In this document: positions 1-5,941 of the stretch, piece after piece | Position numbering within the stretch: the first letter of the stretch is position 1 | Layout: each line of letters begins with the position of its first letter | Source: Thermogutta sp. | Lineage (GTDB): Bacteria > Planctomycetota > Planctomycetia > Pirellulales > Thermoguttaceae | Direction of reading: 5' to 3' | DNA: 7,899 nt | Assembly: GCA_012798155.1 (NCBI GenBank) | Contig: JAAZNR010000228.1 | Span: 1-7,899, forward strand | The notes under the pieces: model-generated | Told to the model about the DNA's origin: nothing | The model's database searches: none | What the model saw: only the letters and a program-made list of their open reading frames with translations | Program-made: the position numbers and the translations under genes

Positions 1-749
1 AGGAGCATGACGAGGAACAGCCCGGTCCGCACCGAGTTCGAGCACCAAAAGGGCACCTTCCAGCGCTTGACCCGGCGGAGGATCGGAAGACTATAGGCCA
101 GTTCCTGAAGTGCGCCGAAGGGGCAGGCCCAGCCGCACACGAGCTTGTTTCCCACGGTCGCCAGCGCGACGAAGAAGACGAACGCGCCGACCGTCGCGGG
201 CACCGAGGGTTGCAATCCTACCATGGCCTTGAAGAGTTTGACGGCGCCTTCCATGGGGTTGGGGGACTTGCCCAGGGCAAAGCCGCAGACCGCGACCGCC
301 AAGACCAACGCGGCAATGTAAGGAGCACGGGGATACCAGATTTTCCTTTCCCGGTTGGTCGCTCCATCGGGTCGCCCAAGACGGACGAGGAAGACCAGCC
401 CCCAGAGCACCAGGGCGGCAAACACGAAATACTTTGCGATGGAGCCGTGGTGACCCGCTAAATGCGCCGCCACGGCGTCGAGCAATTCCTGGCTGACTCC
501 CAGCTCCGCGACGGGCCTGTCCTTGGAGGCATTCAGCGGCAGGTTGAGTTCTTTCGCCAGCGCCTTGCCCGTCGTGTGCAAGTGTGGGACCATCTGCCGG
601 ATCGTCATCGCGGTGGTCAGCGGCGGCATCTCGGCTCGGCTTCGCGGTTGCAGTGCCACACCGAGGCCGCAGATGGCCGCCGCCGCAATCAGTGAACCGA
701 CGAGCCAGACGATCTGCGCACGGGACAGCCGGGAGAGGTAGGGAGTCAT
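1..749 (-). CDS. Membrane 4Fe-4S binding protein, NapH/NosR-like (3' end cut by window edge)
   Basis: Only the first 249 residues are present; the frame is still open at base 1. What is seen: a start ATG at 749, a ribosome binding site AAGGA eight bases upstream, a membrane segment near residues 11-31, a soluble stretch 35-100 (RQMVPHLHTTGKALAKELNL, then AELGVS and HLAGHH), membrane segments near 104-123, 142-160 and 183-204, then C205-GWA-C209-P-FGALQE. The CGWxCPFGxLQE motif is typical of NapH/NosR/CcoG-type polyferredoxin membrane proteins, which pass electrons between quinols and periplasmic or cytoplasmic partners; a second cysteine group is expected beyond the edge. The 35-100 stretch resembles the region that precedes the membrane part in a group of 4Fe-4S membrane proteins of anaerobes. 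The start ATG overlaps the stop of the exported NifX-like gene (ATGA), so the two are probably translationally coupled and work together. The exact electron donor and acceptor are unknown. Confidence 0.88.
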   Translation of the reverse strand, partial: MTPYLSRLSRAQIVWLVGSLIAAAAICGLGVALQPRSRAEMPPLTTAMTIRQMVPHLHTTGKALAKELNLPLNASKDRPVAELGVSQELLDAVAAHLAGHHGSIAKYFVFAALVLWGLVFLVRLGRPDGATNRERKIWYPRAPYIAALVLAVAVCGFALGKSPNPMEGAVKLFKAMVGLQPSVPATVGAFVFFVALATVGNKLVCGWACPFGALQELAYSLPILRRVKRWKVPFWCSNSVRTGLFLVML

Positions 750-1708
750 TGGCCGCGTCCTTGCTTTCGGGCGGACGGCTGTCCGCTACGGACGGGTTCG
801 GCAATCGCCCCTTGTTTGCCGGCCGGCGTCAATTTCCCCGCCTTGAATTGTTCGATCACCGCACGGACGGTGCCGGAGCAGCCGGGGATGACTTGGATTC
901 CGGCGGCGGCGAGCGATTTCGAGGCGTTCGGCCCGCACTTACCCGTCAAGAGAACTTTAACCTGTTTCGCGGCGATTGCTTGAGCGGCCTCCACACCCGC
1001 GTCGCGGTTCGAGGTCCACTCGTTCTTCAACACCTCAAACGTTTCGCCGTCGGCATCAACGATCAAGATATACGAACACCGGCCGAATTGCGGATCGACG
1101 GGGGCATCCAAAGATGGCGCAACCGCCGTAACGGCAATCTTTCCGGTAGGTTCTTTACGCACTGCGGGGCCGGGTTGCGGCGGAACAGCCCACCGGCGGC
1201 CGCGTCCCCAGCCGGGACCCCGACCCCAGCCAGGCGCGGCCTGCCCAACGGCCATTCTCCCCGGACGGAGGAAGCTTCCTGCCCAAACGGGGCGGAGACC
1301 CGCGTCCCGCAGCTCCACCGTCGTCTCGCCGAAGGTGAGGGATTGCGCGACGTAGTGCTTCTCTTTCATCTTTTCCGTGCGAAAGGCCTGCACGGCGATT
1401 GCTTGCCCCACGGACAGCTTGGCAACCGTATCCGCAACAGCCTCGGCCGGGCCGAGGTGGATGTTGAGAAGCTCCTTCTCGGCGGTTTCCAGAATGATGT
1501 GAGTGCCGATCAGCGATCGCCCGGTCGTGGCCTCGCACGGTCCCGTCTTGACTTCGACGATCTTGCCGGAAAGCGAGACGATTCCGGGCTTGGTCGGCTG
1601 CCCCGCGACGCCGCTCAGGTCGCCGACGCCTTTTTGGGCCGACGCGGTCGACGCCAACCCTAGGCAGGTGAAAAAGGCTGCCGCGAACCCAACGATCAAA
1701 CTTCGCAT
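746..1708 (-). CDS. Exported NifX/NifB-family cluster-binding protein with N-terminal OB-like domain
   Basis: 320 aa. The start at 1708 is chosen because it has a strong Shine-Dalgarno AAGGGAGGA six bases upstream and opens directly into a signal peptide: MRSL, hydrophobic core 5-19, then ASA cleavage after residue 24. The open frame runs 62 codons further upstream but without signal or plausible composition. Residues 42-145 look like a beta-rich OB-like domain (GIVSLSGKIVEVKTG, NIHLGP, VGQAIAVQAF, ELRDAGLRPVWAG). Residues 150-185 are a Gly/Trp/Arg/Pro linker (GWGRGPGWGRGRRW). Residues 189-293 match the dinitrogenase iron-molybdenum cofactor domain shared by NifX, NafY and the NifB C-terminus: IAVTAV, VDPQFGRC (208-211 FGRC), FEVLKNE, LLTGKCGPNA (258 is Cys), GIQVIPGCSGTV, FKAGKL. 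Known family members bind metal-sulfur clusters in the cytosol; here the domain is predicted outside the membrane. Cys58, 211, 258 and 277 could bind a metal or form disulfides. No other nif gene is in view, so a nitrogenase role is not implied. Confidence 0.87.
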   Translation of the reverse strand: MRSLIVGFAAAFFTCLGLASTASAQKGVGDLSGVAGQPTKPGIVSLSGKIVEVKTGPCEATTGRSLIGTHIILETAEKELLNIHLGPAEAVADTVAKLSVGQAIAVQAFRTEKMKEKHYVAQSLTFGETTVELRDAGLRPVWAGSFLRPGRMAVGQAAPGWGRGPGWGRGRRWAVPPQPGPAVRKEPTGKIAVTAVAPSLDAPVDPQFGRCSYILIVDADGETFEVLKNEWTSNRDAGVEAAQAIAAKQVKVLLTGKCGPNASKSLAAAGIQVIPGCSGTVRAVIEQFKAGKLTPAGKQGAIAEPVRSGQPSARKQGRGQ

Positions 1709-1714
1709 TGCTGT

Positions 1715-1723
1715 TCCTCCCTT
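1715..1723 (-). promoter_or_regulatory. Ribosome binding site that fixes the NifX-like start
   Basis: On the minus strand AAGGGAGGA lies six bases before the ATG at 1708. It is the best match to the anti-Shine-Dalgarno in this area and supports this start over the open frame further upstream. Confidence 0.8.
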
Positions 1724-1910
1724 ACGGCGTTCAGGATTCCATCCAGTGGAAGCAACTACGCCACTCTCGGAAGTATGTCGATGGCAATCCAAGCCATCCC
1801 CGGAAACGGAACGGTCGGCACAAGGTAGGCGGGTGCCGGTAGCCAACCGCTCATGTGCGCGTGCTCTTGCTCCTGCGCTGCAAACTTTGCGCACCCCTTT
1901 CGGGATCGGC

Positions 1911-1960
1911 TCGACAATTTTGCAGCGCCGGCGGGCCTGCCCTCGACAATTTCGCGGCGG
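1911..1960. repeat. Imperfect direct repeat, about 32-bp spacing
   Basis: TCGACAATTTTGCAGCGCCGG at 1911-1931 is echoed by TCGACAATTTCGCGGCGG at 1943-1960. The first ten bases are identical and the rest partly matches. A weaker echo, TTTGCAGCGGCCG, follows at about 1964-1976. This is probably a decayed duplication. Confidence 0.5.
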
Positions 1961-1987
1961 CAGCTTTGCAGCGGCCGCAATCCTGCC

Positions 1988-2055
1988 GAGGAACCACCTC
2001 TCTCCGCCCCTGCGGATAATTGAGGAACCACGTCACTCCGCCCCTGCGGGTGATA
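1988..2055. repeat. 34-bp tandem duplication, two copies
   Basis: Copy one is 1988-2021 and copy two 2022-2055. Both start GAGGAACCAC and share CTCCGCCCCTGCGG at about the same offset; they differ at two internal positions and in the last six bases. The 34-bp period is out of frame for coding and is twice the 17-bp period of the neighbouring array, although the sequences are not obviously related. Confidence 0.8.
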
Positions 2056-2070
2056 TCGTTTGGCGCAACC

Positions 2071-2189
2071 GCAAGAGCCGGAGCCTAGCAAGAGCTGGAC
2101 CAAACCGGAAGCGACACCAAACCAAAAGCCGGACCCAGCCAAAAACTGGACCATAGCAAAAGCCGGACCATAGCAAAAGCTAGGGCATA
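2071..2189. repeat. 17-bp minisatellite, seven consecutive units
   Basis: Seven units of exactly 17 bp start at 2071, 2088, 2105, 2122, 2139, 2156 and 2173. The consensus is about GCAAAAGCCGGACCATA. Unit 6 is the consensus, units 5 and 7 are close, and unit 3 is the most diverged. There are no indels in 119 bp. The period is not a multiple of three, and there is no spacer as in CRISPR. Divergence among units suggests an ageing array formed by slippage. Any function is unknown. Confidence 0.85.
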
Positions 2190-2330
2190 GCGAGGTTGTT
2201 CGTGGTCGGCAAGGCGGTAAATGCGTCCCACGTCCGACGGAGTGGCTGCAAACACCGTGCCAAACAAAAACGGACATCACTGTGAATCGAGGCGTTCGCG
2301 TTGCAGCGACCGGCCCGCGATCCGTGCTAT

Positions 2331-2376
2331 CCAGTCACCGAGGTTACTCCTGTCCAGTCGCGAAGGTTACCCCAAG
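2331..2376. repeat. 23-bp tandem duplication, two diverged copies
   Basis: Copy one is 2331-2353 (CCAGTCACCGAGGTTACTCC plus three bases) and copy two 2354-2376 (CCAGTCGCGAAGGTTACCCC plus three bases). About four of the first 20 positions differ. Confidence 0.65.
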
Positions 2377-2391
2377 CGCGAGCGGTCCGAA

Positions 2392-2427
2392 GGTCTCATC
2401 GCAAGCGGCGGTCTCATCGCAATCGGC
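2392..2427. repeat. 18-bp tandem duplication, two copies
   Basis: GGTCTCATCGCAAGCGGC at 2392-2409 is followed directly by GGTCTCATCGCAATCGGC at 2410-2427, with one mismatch. It lies about 45 bp downstream of the MFS stop on the minus strand. Confidence 0.8.
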
Positions 2428-2471
2428 TGCCGTGAATCTTGCGTGCCATCCCGGGTACCGCGGAGAGCGTG

Positions 2472-3887
2472 TTACCACGGCCGGTCGGGCCGGCAGCCGG
2501 TGAATTGGCGTTCGAACTCGGGGATCGTCTCCGGCCGGCGATGCCTTCTCTCCCAGGCGGCTTGGTAAAGCGAATAAAAGCCCGATAGGATGACCCCGGT
2601 TCCGCCGATGATCAGGAGCGTCTGCGGCGGGACTTCCAGGGCGGTCAGTGCCATGCCCGCGGCCGACGCACTGAAACGAATCACGCCGTTGAGGAAAACC
2701 ATAATGCCCATGTATCGGCTTGTATCCCCGCCGGGAGGAGCGAAGTAGGTGACGCCGATTTGCCACCAGAGAATCCACCATCCGCCCTGCACGCTGCCGC
2801 GCAATAGCCGGCCGATCACGGGCAAAACGATCAGGGCGGGCGGGAAAAAGGTCATGCAGAGCGGAGTGGCGGCCAACAAGAGCGCGTCCAGGCCCCACAC
2901 GAAACGAATGCACGCCCACGAGATCCAGGGATTCGTGCGGTCGAAGAGCTTCCCCAGCGAGCCGGTGACGGCAAAGGCCGCCAGCGCCGGCAGGGCATGC
3001 ATCAGGGCGCTGGATCCCACGTAGCCGAACCCCAGTCCGCGGCTGAGAAAGGCCCAAATCAGAGGGAAATAGAGCATCTGGAAAAAACCGTCCAGAAAGC
3101 ACCCGCCGAGATAACGGCGGAATCGACCGTCGCGGACCAGAATGGCGAACGCCTCTTGAAAGCTCTTGCCGATTTGCGGTTTGCTTTCCAGGGCAAGCGA
3201 GTCCAACGTCTCGTCCACGCGAATTTGCCGGAAGCACACAAAACTTGCCAGGCTGAGGAGCCCGGCCAGAATCATGAGCGTTTGGACGATGTGATCGGCG
3301 AGCCGGCGTAATATCCCGCCTCCCGCCGCGGCAATGTCTGCGCCGCCGCTCGCTTTGGCGTACTCGGCCGCGAAGTGGAGGATTACGGCCGAGGCGATGC
3401 TGAAGAACAGAAAGCAGAGCGACGACCACCTCCGCACTTCACCGGTGGCATGGCCGCGATGTTCGACCGGATAATTCGCCCGCAAAACAGCGGTGATTGC
3501 CGGCCGGGTGACGATCTCGAACATCGCCCCCACGCCGAGCAGCGTGAGGAACCAAAAGGCATCGCCGCAGGCCGCGGCCATTGCCAGGCTGCAAATTCCC
3601 GCCGCGACACCGGGGATGAAGACGAACGGCATCTTGGGACGCGAGGCCATCCGGCTGCCGAGGTAGAGGGCGAGGAACATCCCGATGCCCGAATACAGCT
3701 CCCTCAGCGGCAAGTGCCAATTGGCGGCCTGGAATGACTTGATCGCGATCAGAGGGGTATTGAGCAGGATGCCCCCGGCGGCGGCATCTAATAAGGCGTA
3801 GGCGAGATGCCAACGGAAGGTTCGCGCCGCATTGCCCGATAACTTCGGTGGGCCGACGAGGTCTCGGGCAGGGGCTAGCTTGACCAT
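2472..3887 (-). CDS. Major facilitator superfamily transporter
   Basis: 471 aa, the usual size of a 12-helix MFS permease of the inner membrane. The start ATG at 3887 has GGAGGG nine bases upstream, inside the end of the arsR-like gene. Hydrophobic segments alternate along the chain, for example near 28-50, 64-80, 88-105, 111-127, 157-175, 201-218, 260-282, 290-310, 324-342, 349-360, 395-415 and 423-441. A charged cytoplasmic loop near 220-260 (RQIRVDETLDS to VRDGRFRR) separates the halves. GSLGKLFDR (309-317) resembles the loop motif GxLxDR that follows the second helix of an MFS half; the equivalent in the N-half (GSRMASRPKMP, 77-87) is weak. The substrate cannot be read from sequence. Coupling to an ArsR-type repressor 6 bp upstream suggests export of a metal, metalloid or toxic small molecule, but this is inference. 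Confidence 0.88.
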   Translation of the reverse strand: MVKLAPARDLVGPPKLSGNAARTFRWHLAYALLDAAAGGILLNTPLIAIKSFQAANWHLPLRELYSGIGMFLALYLGSRMASRPKMPFVFIPGVAAGICSLAMAAACGDAFWFLTLLGVGAMFEIVTRPAITAVLRANYPVEHRGHATGEVRRWSSLCFLFFSIASAVILHFAAEYAKASGGADIAAAGGGILRRLADHIVQTLMILAGLLSLASFVCFRQIRVDETLDSLALESKPQIGKSFQEAFAILVRDGRFRRYLGGCFLDGFFQMLYFPLIWAFLSRGLGFGYVGSSALMHALPALAAFAVTGSLGKLFDRTNPWISWACIRFVWGLDALLLAATPLCMTFFPPALIVLPVIGRLLRGSVQGGWWILWWQIGVTYFAPPGGDTSRYMGIMVFLNGVIRFSASAAGMALTALEVPPQTLLIIGGTGVILSGFYSLYQAAWERRHRRPETIPEFERQFTGCRPDRPW

Positions 3888-3893
3888 CTGCCA

Positions 3894-4298
3894 TTACCCT
3901 CCCGTGCGATTCGCGGAACCCGGCTTAGGTCCGCGGCTTTCTCTTCGTCGCCGCGCTTCCCGAATGACCGCCGCGCGGTCGCGTTCCCGTTCCGCATGCT
4001 CGGCGGAAAGCAAGCGGATCAACCGCCTGACGAGCGTCGGCTTAAGGATATAGTAGCAGCGGAGCGACCCGTTGACATGGCAGGCGATCAACTTGGCCTC
4101 GCGGAGCGCCGCGATGTGTTGGGAGAGATGGGGTTGCGGGATTGCGATCAGGGCATTGATGTCGGCCACGCACTGCGGCCCCTCGCAGAGCGATTCCAAG
4201 ATCATCAATCGAATGGGCTGGGCGATGGTGCGAAGAAGGCGCGCCCGCTCCTCCCACCTCCCAAGGTCCGTTTCCTTGCCCGCGGCTTCTTCGCTCAT
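3894..4298 (-). CDS. ArsR/SmtB-family winged-helix transcriptional repressor
   Basis: 134 aa. Residues 16-90 form the ArsR fold: ERARLLRTIAQPIRLMILESL (helices 1-2), then the helix-turn-helix CVADINALIAIPQPHLSQHIAALREAKLI (43-71) and the wing ACHVNGSLRCYYILKP (72-87). The C-terminal tail 98-134 is highly charged, rich in Arg and Glu, and longer than usual. Family members release DNA on binding a metal ion or on thiol oxidation. The classic ArsR metal site CxC in ELCVCDL is here C43-VAD, so the second cysteine is missing; Cys38, 43, 73 and 81 remain as possible ligands or redox thiols. It probably controls itself and the MFS gene that starts 6 bp after its stop. Start ATG at 4298 has no strong ribosome binding site. 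The 140-bp gap upstream would hold its operator, but no clear AT-rich palindrome was found. Confidence 0.88.
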   Translation of the reverse strand: MSEEAAGKETDLGRWEERARLLRTIAQPIRLMILESLCEGPQCVADINALIAIPQPHLSQHIAALREAKLIACHVNGSLRCYYILKPTLVRRLIRLLSAEHAERERDRAAVIREARRRRESRGPKPGSANRTGG

Positions 4299-4438
4299 GG
4301 TCGTAGCAGCAGGATTTTGGACTCGGCTGCGATCCGCCTTTTATCGTCGGCCAAGCCGCGTGCCGATCACCTCCGCCGGGGGAAGCTCCTTGCCGATCAT
4401 CTTCGCCGCGTGCAACGTCGCAAAAGCCTTTCTTTCGC
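4299..4438 (-). other. Gap between qmoC-like and arsR-like genes, with a coding-like tail
   Basis: After the qmoC-like stop (4441-4439) a different minus-strand frame stays open to a TAA at 4343-4341. It reads LSERKAFATLHAAK, then MIGKELPPAEVIGTRLGRR, with GC-rich third positions like the real genes. Within it, TGCCGATCA occurs on the plus strand at 4361-4369 and 4391-4399, 30 bp apart. The last 42 bases before the arsR ATG show no clear promoter or operator. The stretch may be the true C-terminus of the upstream gene, a remnant, or chance. Confidence 0.4.
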
Positions 4439-5605
4439 TCAGGCGGGGGCCGGTCGGAGGGCATCGGTCACCGGCAGCGCCGCCTCGGCCTCCTCCAGCC
4501 GGGATTGGATTGCCAACAAGTAAAGCGCCAAGGGCCGGTACGCCAAGTGCGACCACTTTCCGAACGGCACTTCCACCACCAGCATGGGGACCGCGACGGC
4601 CAGATGCACAATATACATCACGTAGGTCGGCATCGCCAGCCCGGCCAGGCGGAAAACGTGGACCACGATTCCCGTCAACGAAGTGGCGAAAAGCAAGACC
4701 AGGAACGTCCAGTCGCTCACGTGGGAATACTTGTGAATCTCGTCGCGACGACGGAGGCGGCCAAGGATGGCTTCCCCCGTGAAAAAGAGCAGCGTTCCCG
4801 TGGCGTAATAACCCAGCAGGTCCATCATGCGCCAATCCGACCCGTCGGTCTGAAACCATCGCAGCAGCACGATCACCAGCAGCATCATCGTCAGATAGCC
4901 GCTGACAAGCAGAAAGTGCTTCCACCAGCGCGTCGGCGAGGGGCAATCGCGCCATCGTTTCTGCGTCAGAAAGTGAATCACCAAAGTCCGTAATTCACTG
5001 AGCCAAAGGGTCAGGGGGATCTTTCGTGCGCGTTCGATGGATAAAATGAGCGCGACCATCCGAATGGCGTTGATCAACAGGAGCGAACCCAGCCCCACCG
5101 CCAGCACCCAATCGCCGAGTTCGACCCAGAACACCGGTGCAAACGTATTCAGCTCGACGCGATCCGTAACGATCGGGCCGTGAAACAGCAGGAACAAGGC
5201 AACCACGAAGGCCGCGACCACGGCCAGCGCCGTGAATTCCCACAGCGGCGAGAGGTAGAACTTCCGCGCCAGACCGGTCCAGTCGTACTGCGTGGTCAAC
5301 CAGCGGCGCACGGACATCATGGCTTCGCCCGGATTGGCCTGGCGAGGACACGTCTGCGAGCACTCCCCGCAGTAATAGCAGAGCCAAGGCTCAGGGGACT
5401 TCAGGAGCTTGTCCTTGAGGCCGAGTTGGACATAGCGAATGACTTTTCGCGGGAAGGCGGTCTTGTTCTCGGACAACGCGCAGACGGCCGTGCAGTTGCC
5501 GCAATTCATGCACTGGGTGAAGTCATGGCAGCCGAACGCGGCCAACTCTTCATGAAACCGTGGATCGACCTTTTGACTCATGCGTGGATCGACCTTTTGA
5601 CTCAT
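4439..5605 (-). CDS. QmoC-like membrane subunit: HdrC-type 2x[4Fe-4S] domain plus HdrE/NarI-type cytochrome b domain
   Basis: 388 aa, the usual QmoC size. Residues 24-100 carry two cluster motifs: C32-x2-C35-x2-C38-x3-C42 (no Pro after the last Cys) and C76-YY-C79-GE-C82-SQT-C86-P, as in HdrC. Residues 120-365 hold about six membrane helices (near 122-142, 166-190, 229-250, 263-280, 297-320, 326-346). Histidines in or near helices, such as H211, H230, H316 and H334, are candidates for b-type heme ligands. Known QmoC passes electrons between the quinone pool and the HdrA-like QmoA/QmoB; here an HdrA-like gene lies just upstream, consistent with that role. The start at 5605 is chosen because it overlaps the winged-helix stop as ATGA; a second in-frame ATG at 5581 arises from a 24-bp duplication and would give a protein eight residues shorter. 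The C-terminus may be affected by a frameshift at the C5 run 4449-4445. An Hdr-type role other than Qmo is possible. Confidence 0.88.
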   Translation of the reverse strand: MSQKVDPRMSQKVDPRFHEELAAFGCHDFTQCMNCGNCTAVCALSENKTAFPRKVIRYVQLGLKDKLLKSPEPWLCYYCGECSQTCPRQANPGEAMMSVRRWLTTQYDWTGLARKFYLSPLWEFTALAVVAAFVVALFLLFHGPIVTDRVELNTFAPVFWVELGDWVLAVGLGSLLLINAIRMVALILSIERARKIPLTLWLSELRTLVIHFLTQKRWRDCPSPTRWWKHFLLVSGYLTMMLLVIVLLRWFQTDGSDWRMMDLLGYYATGTLLFFTGEAILGRLRRRDEIHKYSHVSDWTFLVLLFATSLTGIVVHVFRLAGLAMPTYVMYIVHLAVAVPMLVVEVPFGKWSHLAYRPLALYLLAIQSRLEEAEAALPVTDALRPAPA

Positions 5606-5606
5606 G
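5559..5606. repeat. Perfect 24-bp tandem duplication over a start codon
   Basis: Bases 5559-5582 and 5583-5606 are identical. On the minus strand each copy encodes the start ATG and MSQKVDPR, so the qmoC-like protein begins MSQKVDPRMSQKVDPR. The duplication is in frame. Complete identity suggests a recent event. Confidence 0.95.
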
Positions 5607-5928
5607 ATTCGGTCCCCTTCCCCTCGGACGCTTCGGGCAGGGCGTATTCGAAATAGTCCTCACGCTCGGCGCCCTCGACCACTTTGCCGTATTTCTTCAT
5701 GGCCATCAGATGCCAAAAGACCTCGTGGGGCGGCAACCCCGTCTCCTTCGCGATCTCCGGCGCGGTCTTGGGAGCCGCTTTCAGCGCGTCGATGATTCGG
5801 CGGCGATCCGCCGTCTGCCGGCGATTGCGTTCCACAAGTTCACGGGACGCGCCGCCTACCCGTTCGCGCAGAATCTCGATAGGCTTCTTTTCTTTCGCGG
5901 CGTGCGATCTCGGGGCGGCTTCGGACAC
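5602..5928 (-). CDS. Small winged-helix DNA-binding-type protein inside the hdrA/qmoC-like operon
   Basis: 108 aa. GTG start at 5928 with a very strong ribosome binding site AAGGAGGAG six bases upstream, overlapping the hdrA-like stop. Residues 1-40 are charged (KEKKPIEILRERVG, RELVERNRRQ) and probably helical. Residues 41-86 read as a winged helix: RRRIIDALKAAPKTAPEIAK, then the turn ETGLPPHEV, recognition-type helix FWHLMAMKKYGK and a wing VVEGAEREDYFEYAL (83-97). There is no cysteine, so it cannot itself hold an iron-sulfur cluster. Its stop overlaps the qmoC-like start as ATGA. The position between two enzyme subunits suggests either a dedicated regulator of the operon or a protein that uses the fold for protein contact. 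I do not know a named family for it. Confidence 0.8.
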   Translation of the reverse strand: MSEAAPRSHAAKEKKPIEILRERVGGASRELVERNRRQTADRRRIIDALKAAPKTAPEIAKETGLPPHEVFWHLMAMKKYGKVVEGAEREDYFEYALPEASEGKGTES

Positions 5929-5932
5929 GGCT

Positions 5933-5941
5933 CTCCTCCTT
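5933..5941 (-). promoter_or_regulatory. Strong ribosome binding site deciding the GTG start of the winged-helix gene
   Basis: The minus strand reads TGAAGGAGGAGAGCCGTG. The hdrA-like stop TGA (5943-5941) abuts AGGAGG (5940-5935), which lies six bases before the GTG at 5928. The arrangement supports GTG as start and termination-linked reinitiation. Confidence 0.85.

Larger units (their letters stand above)
1709..2471. other. Repeat-rich intergenic region without a convincing gene
   Basis: About 760 bases separate the MFS transporter stop from the NifX-like start. Open frames exist on both strands, but their translations are rich in Arg, Ser, Pro, Cys and Trp, match no family I know, and cross tandem repeats whose periods (17, 23 and 34) are not multiples of three. 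The region holds the five short tandem repeats listed separately. It must also contain the promoter of the NifX/4Fe-4S pair; no clear -35/-10 or -24/-12 pair could be picked in the 100 bases upstream of 1708. No hairpin plus T-run terminator was recognised after the MFS gene. Confidence 0.6.

Noticed and set aside
91..804. 237-aa minus-strand open frame beside the NapH-like gene
   Set aside because: Its translation is low-complexity Arg/Gly/Pro and lacks any motif. The frame that starts at 749 has membrane segments and CGWACPFGALQE and is clearly the real one.
584..1663. 359-aa plus-strand open frame
   Set aside because: It is a long shadow of the minus-strand NifX-like and NapH-like genes in GC-rich DNA, with Arg/Gly-rich translation and no recognisable domain.
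1709..1800. Sigma-54 promoter (TGGC then TTGC) upstream of the NifX-like gene
   Set aside because: The GG to GC spacing is about three bases too short for a -24/-12 element.
1709..1894. 62-codon upstream extension of the NifX-like gene
   Set aside because: The ATG at 1708 has a strong ribosome binding site and opens into a signal peptide; the extension would bury that signal.
2071..2189. CRISPR array
   Set aside because: The 17-bp units are directly adjacent with no spacers, and there are no cas genes in view.
1756..2280. 174-aa minus-strand open frame in the repeat region (and the 60-aa frame at 2085-2267)
   Set aside because: They run through the 17-bp and 34-bp repeats, which are not multiples of three, and their translations are Cys/Trp/Ser-rich without motifs.
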